The notes under the pieces were generated by a model, which did no database searches, had not been told where the DNA came from, and saw only the letters and a list, made by a program, of their open reading frames with translations. Source: Dehalococcoidia bacterium (GTDB lineage Bacteria; Chloroflexota; Dehalococcoidia; Dehalococcoidales; Fen-1064). Taken from it: a stretch of 7,075 nucleotides of DNA. The DNA is taken from contig DUES01000014.1 of NCBI GenBank assembly GCA_011192055.1, forward strand, positions 1-7,075. The letters run 5' to 3'. The position numbers and the translations under genes were made by a program. Below are positions 1 to 6,196 of the stretch, piece by piece (the first letter of the stretch is position 1; the number at the start of each line of letters is the position of its first letter).

Positions 1-1
1 C

Positions 2-490
2 AGGGTTCTCGGTGCCCAGGCAGTCGGAGAGGGCGGCGCAGCCAGGCGTATTGACGTGCTTTCCATGGCAATCCAGAAGGGAGCGACGGTCTTTGACCTG
101 GAGGAAGCCGAACTCTGTTATGCCCCCCAGTTCGGGGCAGCAAAAGACCCTGTAAACATGGCGGGAATGGTCGCTGCCAATGCTTTACGGGATGATGCCC
201 CGCTCATTCACTGGGATGAAATAAACACAGACCGTTCTACTGTTCTAGATGTCAGGAGGCCTGATGAATTCGCTGAAAGTCATGTCAGTGGAGCGATTAA
301 TATTCCTTTAGACACACTGCGAGGCCGTTTAAATGAAATACCGGCAGGTGGTGAAATTGTACCGTATTGTACGGTAGGATACAGGTCATATTTTGCAACT
401 CGTATTCTCCGTCTTAACGGGTTTAATGTTCGAAACGCATCCGGCGGTATCACGTCACACAATATATGGAGACGGCTCAATCCTGAGTAA
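2..490 (+). CDS. CoA-disulfide reductase/NADH oxidase-like flavoprotein with C-terminal rhodanese domain (3' part)
   Basis: The reading frame is open from base 2, so the gene begins outside the window and only its last 162 codons are seen. The first ~65 residues match the C-terminal dimerisation domain of the FAD/NAD(P)-linked disulfide reductases of the CoA-disulfide reductase/NADH oxidase type, with the typical YAPQFGAAKDPVNMAG stretch. The remainder is a single rhodanese domain: DVRRPDEF, then HVSGAINIP, then the active-site loop CTVGYR, whose cysteine codon is at 368-370. Family knowledge: such fusions reduce CoA disulfides, CoA persulfides or polysulfide with NAD(P)H, with the rhodanese cysteine carrying sulfane sulfur; they are cytoplasmic. 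The N-terminal FAD domain and the redox cysteine are not in the window, so the exact substrate cannot be judged. The GTG at 56 is internal, because homology continues upstream of it. The gene ends 21 bp before the convergent kinase gene, with no clear terminator between them. Confidence 0.88.
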   Translation, partial: RVLGAQAVGEGGAARRIDVLSMAIQKGATVFDLEEAELCYAPQFGAAKDPVNMAGMVAANALRDDAPLIHWDEINTDRSTVLDVRRPDEFAESHVSGAINIPLDTLRGRLNEIPAGGEIVPYCTVGYRSYFATRILRLNGFNVRNASGGITSHNIWRRLNPE

Positions 491-511
491 ATCAGCATAC
501 CGGAGCTACAG

Positions 512-1342
512 CTAATAAAGAGGTCCGCTTCTTTCCAGCTTTGCCGTTGCCAGTCTTGCCGCATAATCGCCTGTTTCAGCAGGACTATGCGTAATCAGTC
601 TCATGAACAGATAACCGGCCATATACGTATCTCCACACCCCGTGGGGTCGACCGGTATGTGCGGAGCACAGGCAGGTATTGTATGGGACCTGCCGGCAGA
701 ATATATTAATGAACCTTTATTGCCACGCGTAATTATTACTTCACGGGGACCGAGTCCGGACAACCTGGCAGCCATACGCTCCAGGTCGGTTTCTCCGGAC
801 AATATCCGGGCTTCTTCTTCATCCGTTTTCAGGATAGTAACATATCGCAGGGCTTCTTCCTTGTCCGGCCAGTCCGTTAAAACCACCTGTCCGTCTTGGA
901 GTGTTCTCAGGAAGCCCTGTACATCCAGCGATACCGTTGACCGTGCCGAAAGCGTACGTATAATATCAGGTGGAATTTCATCCCGGTTCAACGGACCAAG
1001 ATGAAAAACGGATGCCTGTATGCTCCGGATATCCATTACGGTGAATGGAAGTGCGGTCGCTGTAACCCTTTGTATTCTCTGCCGCATGTCATCCGTGTAA
1101 TTGTTTATAAACGTAGTTGAGCGAGGACTATCCCTGAAGAATACGGAAATATTATTACGGTAAAGGTGCTCCAGGAGATATTTACTATCTTTGCCGATAG
1201 TAGTAACCACCGCGACATCCATACCCAGGAACTTCATCGCCAGGGAAGCATAGTATGCGGTACCGCCCGGCATCTCTGTTTGCCTGTTACCAATCTGTAC
1301 TATGTCCCTGGTTACGTGTCCTACCACGCATACGTCAAACAT
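512..1342 (-). CDS. PfkB-family (ribokinase-like) carbohydrate kinase
   Basis: A 276-residue cytoplasmic kinase expected to phosphorylate a sugar, nucleoside or polyol with ATP. Visible in order: an N-terminal strand with GHVTRD (residues 8-13), the PfkB N-terminal glycine motif PGGTAYYAS (25-33), LDVQGFLR (139-146), and the C-terminal PfkB signature DPTGCGDTYMAGYL (232-245), in which Asp238 is the expected catalytic base and GCG the anion hole. It is slightly shorter than typical members (about 300), but both signatures are present. The ATG at 1342 is preceded on the minus strand by a purine-rich GGAAAGG, and the N-terminus begins just before the first beta strand as usual. It is convergent with the reductase/rhodanese gene and divergent from the NYN gene, so no operon partner indicates its substrate. 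The LDVQGFLR stretch resembles a subgroup that includes myo-inositol kinases, but that assignment is only a guess. Confidence 0.9.
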   Translation of the reverse strand: MFDVCVVGHVTRDIVQIGNRQTEMPGGTAYYASLAMKFLGMDVAVVTTIGKDSKYLLEHLYRNNISVFFRDSPRSTTFINNYTDDMRQRIQRVTATALPFTVMDIRSIQASVFHLGPLNRDEIPPDIIRTLSARSTVSLDVQGFLRTLQDGQVVLTDWPDKEEALRYVTILKTDEEEARILSGETDLERMAARLSGLGPREVIITRGNKGSLIYSAGRSHTIPACAPHIPVDPTGCGDTYMAGYLFMRLITHSPAETGDYAARLATAKLERSGPLY

Positions 1343-1540
1343 GGCCTTTCCGACCTTTCAGGAGCAACTCAGATGCAGTAGCGTCAATTAAGTATATGAA
1401 AGTATGTTACCATATCATAGTGATGAAAGAAGTACTGTTATTGTAAAAGAGCATGCATTTTAGCGATGAAGCAGCATATCTGAATATCCGTATGTTTTAC
1501 TCTGAAAGTTAGTTCCATGCTTCTTTTCAGTCTCGTATCA

Positions 1541-1569
1541 TTGACAAATAGCAGTTAAAGTCATACATT
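1541..1569 (+). promoter_or_regulatory. Predicted sigma-70-type promoter of the NYN gene
   Basis: A perfect -35 TTGACA (1541-1546) is separated by exactly 17 bp from TACATT (1564-1569), a 4/6 match to the -10 consensus. Transcription would start near 1576, giving a leader of about 54 nt that contains a small dyad and the strong GGAGGT ribosome site at 1621-1626. Prediction from sequence only. Confidence 0.55.
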
Positions 1570-1581
1570 TAGTCCAGATGA

Positions 1582-1606
1582 GTTGAACATAACGAACGTA
1601 TTCAAC
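1582..1606. repeat. Inverted repeat GTTGAA-N13-TTCAAC in the NYN leader
   Basis: GTTGAA (1582-1587) and TTCAAC (1601-1606) are perfect 6-bp arms around a 13-nt spacer. They lie just downstream of the predicted start point and 15 nt before the Shine-Dalgarno. The site could be an operator or a weak leader hairpin. Arms this short can occur by chance. Confidence 0.35.
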
Positions 1607-1629
1607 CCCTTTTCTTTATTGGAGGTATT

Positions 1630-2583
1630 ATGACGGCTACCGATTCGTCTGCCGATCGGCAGATTGCTGTCCTGGTTGATGTTGAGAATGTCGGCCTGGA
1701 CTCGATACAATGGCTGTTTGACCAGTTGGCCGATGTTGGCCGGATTATCGTAAAGAGAGCGTATGGCGACTGGTCGGGGGCCAGTAATAAGCGTGACCAG
1801 CTCCTCGAACTGGGAATTGAGCCTATACAGGTCTTCCATGCAACTCCTTCCGGTAAAAACACCAGTGATATCCGCTTGGGAATCGACGCTGTCGACTTGC
1901 TGTACCAGTCCACTGTTGATACCTTTGTCATTGTTTCCGCAGACAGTGATTTTGTCCCCCTGGTCAGTCGGCTCCGTGCCGCCGGAAAGATGGTAATCGG
2001 GGCCGGTGGAGAGAGTACTGCCCCTCACTCCCTGGTGATATCCTGCGACCGGTATTTTTACTTTGAAAAGAAAGGGAAGCACCGGAGCCTGCCACGCCGT
2101 GGTAAGAAACACAGTGCCGAGGAACTCCTCATCAGGGCAATTGAAGCTACCGTTGATGAGCAGGGTAAAGTGTTAGGAAGCAAGCTCCACCAGGCCCTGC
2201 AGAGACTTGACCCGAGCTTCAGTTTCCGCGCACTGGGATATTCAACTTTCACCAAGTACCTGGAGGCATCACCAGGGGTAAAGGTCAACCGGTCGGGAAA
2301 AGAGGGAGACATGACAGTCGAACTCGGGGACCAGAATGCCGTGTCTGCTCCCGATACACCCGATATCAAGTGGGATACTCAGATAGATACAGCATGGTCA
2401 AAAAGGGCTGCCGTATCCGGCGATTCAATGCCGGGACCCATTGCCGCTTCCGATGCCGCCAAATTCCTGGGAGTCTCAAAACTGAGCTCTTCCCGATACA
2501 GGACACTTCAGGTGCTGCTCGATGCCAGCGAACTCCTTAGAAGCAAGTGGCGCCGTGACGGTAACTCCATTATCAGACGGTAA
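1630..2583 (+). CDS. NYN (LabA/DUF88, PIN-like) domain protein with C-terminal OST-HTH/LOTUS domain
   Basis: A 317-residue soluble protein. Residues 11-147 are an NYN domain, the PIN-like fold found in putative metal-dependent ribonucleases such as LabA and MARF1. The expected acidic positions are present: Asp17 with Asn20 in VLVDVENV, Asp80 in [15 protein letters not shown], and Asp105/Asp107 in [15 protein letters not shown]. Residues ~161-222 match an OST-HTH/LOTUS module ([10 protein letters not shown], then [11 protein letters not shown]), which in known proteins binds RNA or partner proteins. A linker of ~45 residues leads to a third small alpha-rich segment (~268-317, [11 protein letters not shown] through to a basic end) that I do not recognise. 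The ATG at 1630 has GGAGGT four bases... upstream (1621-1626, 3-nt gap), and the gene has its own predicted promoter. An RNA-cleaving or RNA-binding role is an inference from the family; the target is unknown. The stop codon abuts a histidine-kinase remnant. Confidence 0.9.
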   Translation: MTATDSSADRQIAVLVDVENVGLDSIQWLFDQLADVGRIIVKRAYGDWSGASNKRDQLLELGIEPIQVFHATPSGKNTSDIRLGIDAVDLLYQSTVDTFVIVSADSDFVPLVSRLRAAGKMVIGAGGESTAPHSLVISCDRYFYFEKKGKHRSLPRRGKKHSAEELLIRAIEATVDEQGKVLGSKLHQALQRLDPSFSFRALGYSTFTKYLEASPGVKVNRSGKEGDMTVELGDQNAVSAPDTPDIKWDTQIDTAWSKRAAVSGDSMPGPIAASDAAKFLGVSKLSSSRYRTLQVLLDASELLRSKWRRDGNSIIRR

Positions 2584-2843
2584 TATCCGGGTCTGCTGCC
2601 GGACAGGGCGGAGTGACGGTCGGCGTGACTGATGAGGGTATTGGTATTCCTGCTGAGGACCTGCCGCATGTTTTTGACCGATTCTACCGCGTGGACCGCT
2701 CACGAAGTCGAAGCACAGGTGGTTCCGGACTGGGATTGGCCATCGTTAAACAACTGGTAGAAGCACAGAATGGTCATGTCCGAGCAGAAAGTACATCTTC
2801 AAAGGGAAGTACATTCTCATTCCTGCTGCCTTATTCCACGTAA
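2583..2843 (+). pseudogene. 3' remnant of a sensor histidine kinase (HATPase_c domain end)
   Basis: The frame is open from 2565, inside the end of the NYN gene, to the TAA at 2841-2843. From about 2610 it reads as the C-terminal half of a histidine-kinase ATPase domain: G1 box DEGIGIP, F box HVFDRFYR, G2 box [10 protein letters not shown], and a terminal GSTFSFLLP strand. The phospho-acceptor His domain, the N box and all sensor segments are missing, and an in-frame stop at 2562-2564 prevents any longer version. A GTG at 2613 with GGACAGGG upstream could in principle start a 76-residue peptide, but it could not bind ATP normally without the N box. The intact remaining motifs suggest a fairly recent truncation by rearrangement. 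A small expressed ATPase-like fragment is the less likely alternative. Confidence 0.8.
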
Positions 2844-2856
2844 CGACAGACCGTAC

Positions 2857-2870
2857 ACGTTAATTAACGT
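2857..2870. repeat. Perfect 14-bp palindrome between convergent genes
   Basis: ACGTTAATTAACGT reads identically on both strands and sits in the 73-bp gap between the histidine-kinase remnant and the end of the E1 beta gene. As RNA it could form only a 5-bp stem with a 4-nt loop and has no U-tract, so a terminator role is weak. A protein-binding site or chance are the alternatives. A second, imperfect palindrome, TTACCGCACCTGCCGTAA, lies at 2888-2905. No classical terminator is visible in this gap. Confidence 0.5.
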
Positions 2871-2916
2871 TTGCCGGACTGACGTCTTTACCGCACCTGC
2901 CGTAACAGATAGCCGA

Positions 2917-3891
2917 CTACATGATATCCCGGACTGCCTTTATCAGGTCTTCCTCATCCGGGGTCCAGAACTTCTCCTGGACAGGTGTAAATGGTATCGG
3001 TGTATCGGGAGCACAGACCCTCTTAATCGGTGCATCCAGATAATCAAAGGCTTCTTCAGCCACGGTAGCGGAGACTTCGGCTGCCCAGCTTCCCGTTCGC
3101 GGCTCTTCACTGATAATGACCATACGCCCGGTCTTGCCAACAGATTTAATAATTGTCTCTTTATCAAGTGGCACCAGGGTACGCGGGTCAATCACCTCCA
3201 GGCTGATACCATCGTTTTGAAGCGTATCTGCGGCCGATAATGCGCGGTGGACCATGAACGCCGTAGCCACTACAGTGACATCCTTGCCCTCTCTCTTGAT
3301 ATCGGCTTTGCCCAGGGGAATCGTATACTCTTCATCGGGTATCTGGCTGGTCAGTCTTCCGCCCAGTCGCTTGTGGGAGAGGAATATCACAGGGTTATCC
3401 TCCCGGATGGCTGACTTGAGGAGACCTTTGGCGTCGTACGGCGTGGATGGTACCACAATCTTCAGTCCTTTGATAGCCATCAACCACCCGAACATGCTTT
3501 TTGAGTGCTGGGCGGCTGCCGACACGCCGGTACCGATACTCGCCAGTATGGTTAAGGGCAGCGCTATCTTTCCGCCAAACATGTAGCGCATCTGAATCTG
3601 GTTCAATAACTCGTCACCGGCAACACCGAGAAAATCGACAAACATCATCGCAGCAATAGGCCGCATGCCAGTGGCTGCAGCACCGATTGCGGCTCCCATG
3701 ATGGCTGTTTCTGAAATTGGTGTCTCCCGTATCCGGTCAGCCCCATATTTGGCAAACAGACCGCGGAACTGTCCCATTGGTCCGCCCCAGTGTTCACCAA
3801 TATCCTCACCAATTATGAACGCACGCGGGTCCCGTGCCATTTCCTCGTCAAAAGCTTCATTCTGGGCCAGCGTAAAACTCAGTTCTCTCAC
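2917..3891 (-). CDS. Thiamine-diphosphate 2-oxoacid/acetoin dehydrogenase E1 component, beta subunit
   Basis: A 324-residue protein, the normal length for PdhB/AcoB. It forms an alpha2beta2 E1 with the upstream gene product, decarboxylating or cleaving its substrate on thiamine diphosphate and passing the acyl group to lipoyl-E2. Seen: VIIGEDIG-like start (IIGEDIGEHWGGPMG, residues 26-40); RETPISETAIMGAAIG, in which Glu61 is the expected contact to the thiamine aminopyrimidine; GTGVSAAAQHSKSMFGW with the conserved His129; KIVVPSTPYDAKGLLKSAI; and a C-terminal transketolase domain (VIDPRTLVPLD, then EEPRTGSWAAEV). The start is GTG at 3891: an in-frame TGA lies two codons upstream, so no longer version is possible. 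The Shine-Dalgarno overlaps the alpha stop codon, indicating coupled translation. No E2 gene follows, because the operon ends at a convergent gene remnant. Pyruvate versus acetoin as substrate cannot be settled by eye. Confidence 0.93.
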   Translation of the reverse strand: MRELSFTLAQNEAFDEEMARDPRAFIIGEDIGEHWGGPMGQFRGLFAKYGADRIRETPISETAIMGAAIGAAATGMRPIAAMMFVDFLGVAGDELLNQIQMRYMFGGKIALPLTILASIGTGVSAAAQHSKSMFGWLMAIKGLKIVVPSTPYDAKGLLKSAIREDNPVIFLSHKRLGGRLTSQIPDEEYTIPLGKADIKREGKDVTVVATAFMVHRALSAADTLQNDGISLEVIDPRTLVPLDKETIIKSVGKTGRMVIISEEPRTGSWAAEVSATVAEEAFDYLDAPIKRVCAPDTPIPFTPVQEKFWTPDEEDLIKAVRDIM

Positions 3892-3900
3892 TTTTCAACA

Positions 3901-3909
3901 TCCTCCTTA
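3901..3909 (-). promoter_or_regulatory. Shine-Dalgarno of E1 beta fused to the E1 alpha stop codon
   Basis: On the minus strand TAAGGAGGA combines the alpha stop (TAA) with a near-perfect ribosome site, 9-10 nt before the GTG of beta. An ATG in the spacer is out of frame with beta, which confirms GTG as the start. The layout suits equal production of the two subunits. Confidence 0.75.
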
Positions 3910-4866
3910 GGCAAAGACATCTTCCAGGGCTTCTTCGGGTGCCGGAAACGGGCTTTCCTTGGCAAATTTGACCGCTTCCTCAATCTCGCCGGCAATCCCG
4001 GCATCCATCTTGTCAGCATCCTGCTCTGTCATAATCTTCATCTCGGCCAGGCGTTTCCGGAACATATCGATAGGGTCTTTTTTCTTCCATTCCTCCACTT
4101 CTTCGGCCGATTTATAGGTTTGGGGGTCACCTTCAAAGTGTCCGTGCATCCGGTATGTTTTGCACTCCACCAGTGAAGGGCCTTCCCCGTTTCTTGCCCT
4201 TTCCACGGCAATTTGCACGGCTTCGTAGACAGCTATTACGTCGTTACCATCGACGGTAACATCGGGAATACCGAATGCTCCCGCTCTGTCAGACAGGTTT
4301 GTTAACAGATAGGTATCAGAGATGCGGGTCTTTTCCGCATACATGTTGTTTTCTATAATGTAGACCACCGGTAACCGCCATACTGAAGCCATGTTGATAC
4401 CTTCATGGAAAGTGCCCCGGTTGCTGGCACCGTCACCAAGGAAACAGAGAACCACCTGGTCGGTACCCCTCATTTGCGCAGAAAGTGCAGCCCCTCCGGC
4501 AAGCGTAATACCGGCACCCACAATACCGTTAGCTCCCAGTATTCCAAGGTCGGTGTCGGCAATATGCATCGAACCTCCCTTGCCTTTACAGTAACCGGTC
4601 TTCTTCCCAAAGAGTTCCGCCATCATCCGGTCTGTCTTGCCGCCTTTGGCAATGACATGACCGTGCCCGCGGTGAGTACTCGTGATGAAGTCGTCGGTAC
4701 GAAGGGTGGCGCAAGAGCCGGTACCGGATGCTTCTTCACCAATATAAACATGAACGAAACCGGGTATATTACCGGCAGCGAACTCGCTGGAAACCCGTTC
4801 TTCGAACATCCTTATCCTGACCATCATCCGGTACATTGCAATCAGCTTGTCTTTATCAATGTCCAT
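3907..4866 (-). CDS. Thiamine-diphosphate 2-oxoacid/acetoin dehydrogenase E1 component, alpha subunit
   Basis: A 319-residue protein, typical AcoA/PdhA length, and the first gene of the E1 operon. Motifs in order: MYRMMVRIRMFEERV (residues 11-25), the usual PdhA/AcoA opening; STHRGHGHVIAKGG (63-76), the conserved cofactor-facing loop; KGKGGSMH (94-101); and the thiamine-diphosphate motif from GDG (144-146) to NN (173-174) with HEGINMASVW and LPVVYI between, which holds the Mg-diphosphate. Next is TYRMHGHFEGDPQTY (237-251), the active-site loop. GHFEGDPQ is closer to acetoin-dehydrogenase-like E1 alpha chains than to the GHSMSDP form of classical pyruvate dehydrogenase, so an AcoA-like role is favoured but not proven. 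The ATG at 4866 follows AGGAGAGGTG on the minus strand. The gene is 15 bp upstream of beta and has its own predicted promoter. Confidence 0.93.
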   Translation of the reverse strand: MDIDKDKLIAMYRMMVRIRMFEERVSSEFAAGNIPGFVHVYIGEEASGTGSCATLRTDDFITSTHRGHGHVIAKGGKTDRMMAELFGKKTGYCKGKGGSMHIADTDLGILGANGIVGAGITLAGGAALSAQMRGTDQVVLCFLGDGASNRGTFHEGINMASVWRLPVVYIIENNMYAEKTRISDTYLLTNLSDRAGAFGIPDVTVDGNDVIAVYEAVQIAVERARNGEGPSLVECKTYRMHGHFEGDPQTYKSAEEVEEWKKKDPIDMFRKRLAEMKIMTEQDADKMDAGIAGEIEEAVKFAKESPFPAPEEALEDVFA

Positions 4867-4903
4867 AACACCTCTCCTGTTATTGCTGTATGGAAAACCT
4901 ATG

Positions 4904-5026
4904 AACGGTTTATTATCGGTGCATTGATATCTTTCGGTCTATTCTATACGTAATTGACCTGATTGACAACGGTTTATCCCTTTTACAGAGTAAAACCGCC
5001 ATAAATCTGGTGCAGGAAACGGTTAT
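4904..5026. repeat. Three AACGGT(T)TAT elements in the divergent promoter region
   Basis: AACGGTTTAT occurs exactly at 4904-4913 and 4968-4977, and a version lacking one T (AACGGTTAT) at 5018-5026. The second copy touches the -35 box of the E1 promoter, the first lies just downstream of its predicted start, and the third lies between the two promoters. This arrangement would suit a regulator that loops or competes with polymerase. No binding protein is identified. Confidence 0.5.
4941..4969 (-). promoter_or_regulatory. Predicted sigma-70-type promoter of the E1 alpha-beta operon
   Basis: On the minus strand, TTGTCA (complement of 4964-4969, 5/6 match) is followed after exactly 17 bp by TAGAAT (complement of 4941-4946, 5/6 match). 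Transcription would start near 4934, giving a leader of about 68 nt before the alpha ATG. Confidence 0.6.
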
Positions 5027-5055
5027 GCATCAAACGGCGGAAAGAAGCGCAACCA

Positions 5056-5084
5056 TTGACACCGGATGTGGGTTGTTCTACTAT
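5056..5084 (+). promoter_or_regulatory. Predicted sigma-70-type promoter of the zinc dehydrogenase
   Basis: A perfect TTGACA (5056-5061) is followed after 17 bp by TACTAT (5079-5084, 4/6 match). The start point would be near 5091, leaving a leader of about 59 nt that ends with the TGGAGGG ribosome site (5138-5144). Confidence 0.5.
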
Positions 5085-5149
5085 TTAGTTCACTGGTCTT
5101 TTCCTGAATACATTTCCGGTATTATTATCCCGGCGAATGGAGGGTAAAG

Positions 5150-6154
5150 GTGAAAGCAGCCGTATATTATGGTCCCAGGGATGTCAGATTCGAACAGGTA
5201 GACAAACCAGGTCTTGAGGAAGGGGACGTACTACTCAGGGTGCGTGCCTGTGGAATATGCGGGTCGGACCTGCATACCTACCGGCACGGTATGTTTGAGG
5301 ACCTCGGTACACCCGTTGGCTCCGGCAGAGTAATGGGTCATGAATTCAGTGGGGAAGTGGCTGAGATTAATGGAGAAGTTCCCGGTATCAAGGTTGGTGA
5401 CAGGGTCTGTACCGTAGGAACGGGCGGAAACGCCGAATACTACCGTGTTCCAGCTGTGATGACACCAATATTGATACCTATGCCTGACGGTATCAGTTTT
5501 GAGGAAGCCGCAACCACAGAACCGCTGGCTACATCTCTTCATGCCGTTAACCTGGCACAACCGGTGGATGGTGAGACACACGTAATAATGGGTGCAGGCA
5601 TTATTGGCCTGGGTGTCCTCCAGTCACTGAAAGCAATATCATCGGTACGGACTATCGTGATGGATATTTCAGACAGACGACTTGACATGGCCAGCCAGCT
5701 TGGTGCCGATGTTACGATTAACGCCAGCCGGGAAGACCCGGTCCAGAAGATAATAGACCTGTTAGGTTCCGAGCAGATGTCTTATATGCCCGTAGCAACC
5801 GGTACAGCGGATACGGTCTATGACTGTGCCGGACTTCCGCTTAATTATACAGGTACTCCCGTGTTGCAGCAGGCAATAAACATGACTAAAGTGAACGGCA
5901 AAGTGGTTGTGGTTTCAATATTCGAAAAACCACCGGAACTTGAAATCAATATGATGGTCAGGAAAGGGATTACGCTGTACGGTTCCTGGGCATGGTCTAT
6001 CGAAGAGTTTCTACAGGCCCTGGAACTGATTGGTTCAGGGAAGGTGGACAGAAAACCGCTGATAACACATACATTCCCGCTGGAACAGGCCAGTGAAGCA
6101 TTTGAGACCCAGTTAAAGGCTGAAGAAGCGGTAAAAGTAGTCCTTATGCCTTAG
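5150..6154 (+). CDS. Zinc-type medium-chain alcohol/polyol dehydrogenase lacking the structural-zinc lobe
   Basis: A 334-residue cytoplasmic NAD-dependent oxidoreductase of the threonine/sorbitol/butanediol dehydrogenase branch. The catalytic zinc set is present: Cys37 in CGICGSDLH, His64-Glu65 in VMGHEFSGEV, and Glu124 in TEPLATSLHAV. The Rossmann motif is GAGIIGLG (148-155), and an acidic Asp172 at the end of the second strand (VMDIS) favours NAD over NADP. Oddly, the chain runs from GDRVCTV straight to GGNAEYYRVP (83-101), omitting the ~30-residue lobe with four cysteines that binds structural zinc in most relatives. The reading frame is intact, so this looks like a clean family-level loss rather than decay. 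The start is GTG at 5150 with TGGAGGG five bases upstream. Its placement divergent from an acetoin-type E1 suggests, but does not prove, an acetoin-forming diol or polyol oxidation. Confidence 0.9.
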   Translation: MKAAVYYGPRDVRFEQVDKPGLEEGDVLLRVRACGICGSDLHTYRHGMFEDLGTPVGSGRVMGHEFSGEVAEINGEVPGIKVGDRVCTVGTGGNAEYYRVPAVMTPILIPMPDGISFEEAATTEPLATSLHAVNLAQPVDGETHVIMGAGIIGLGVLQSLKAISSVRTIVMDISDRRLDMASQLGADVTINASREDPVQKIIDLLGSEQMSYMPVATGTADTVYDCAGLPLNYTGTPVLQQAINMTKVNGKVVVVSIFEKPPELEINMMVRKGITLYGSWAWSIEEFLQALELIGSGKVDRKPLITHTFPLEQASEAFETQLKAEEAVKVVLMP

Positions 6155-6166
6155 GTTCCAGGCATA
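6145..6166. repeat. Inverted repeat TATGCCT-N8-AGGCATA upstream of lipB
   Basis: Perfect 7-bp arms (6145-6151 and 6160-6166) surround an 8-nt loop that contains the TAG stop of the dehydrogenase gene. The dyad ends one base before a perfect TATAAT. It therefore covers the place of the -35 box, and could be an operator or activator site, or an RNA hairpin at the transcript end. No U-tract follows, so it is not a classical terminator. Confidence 0.55.
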
Positions 6167-6167
6167 G

Positions 6168-6173
6168 TATAAT
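6168..6173 (+). promoter_or_regulatory. Candidate -10 box for lipB-lipA
   Basis: A perfect TATAAT in an AT-rich stretch. No acceptable -35 hexamer lies 15-19 bp upstream, where the inverted repeat sits, and there is no TGn extension. Transcription would begin near 6180, giving a leader of roughly 27 nt for the start at 6208. The alternative start at 6181 would be leaderless. Confidence 0.4.
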
Positions 6174-6196
6174 AAATATAATGACCTCTATATATC

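Larger units (their letters stand above)
1343..1629. other. Divergent intergenic region between the PfkB kinase and NYN genes
   Basis: 287 bp, visibly AT-richer than the flanking genes, with no supported ORF or RNA gene. It holds the NYN promoter (1541-1569) and a dyad in the NYN leader (1582-1606). A 6-bp inverted pair CTGAAA (1502-1507) / TTTCAG (1525-1530) lies just upstream of the -35 box. On the minus strand, TATGAT (complement of 1414-1419) could be a -10 for the kinase gene, but no acceptable -35 sits 16-18 bp upstream, so it is not listed as a promoter. Confidence 0.6.
4867..5149. other. Divergent regulatory region between the E1 operon and the zinc dehydrogenase
   Basis: 283 bp with no supported ORF. 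It contains a minus-strand promoter for the E1 operon (4941-4969), a plus-strand promoter for the dehydrogenase (5056-5084), three copies of an AACGGTTTAT-like element between 4904 and 5026, and a short perfect hairpin TTTTAC-AGA-GTAAAA (4981-4995). The closeness of the two promoters and the repeats suggest shared control of the two transcription units, which is an inference. Confidence 0.6.

Noticed and set aside
56..490. GTG at 56 as the start of a free-standing rhodanese protein
   Set aside because: The same frame is open back to base 2 and reads as the dimerisation domain of the disulfide reductase, so the GTG is an internal valine.
642..1004. Plus-strand open frame opposite the PfkB kinase
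   Set aside because: Serine/arginine-rich shadow of the kinase coding strand with no ribosome site.
1414..1419. TATGAT on the minus strand as -10 of the PfkB gene promoter
   Set aside because: No -35-like hexamer at 16-18 bp; the nearest TTTACA is 22 bp away, too far for a normal promoter.
1561..2112. Long minus-strand open frame opposite the NYN gene
   Set aside because: It lies antisense to a strongly supported NYN domain, shows no recognisable motif and has no convincing ribosome site.
4405..4953. Plus-strand open frame opposite E1 alpha and into the intergenic region
   Set aside because: It is antisense to a well-conserved gene, and its translation shows no domain-like pattern.
4981..4995. 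TTTTAC-AGA-GTAAAA hairpin as a terminator
   Set aside because: The stem is AT-rich and only 6 bp, no U-tract follows on either strand, and it lies upstream of both divergent genes rather than after one.
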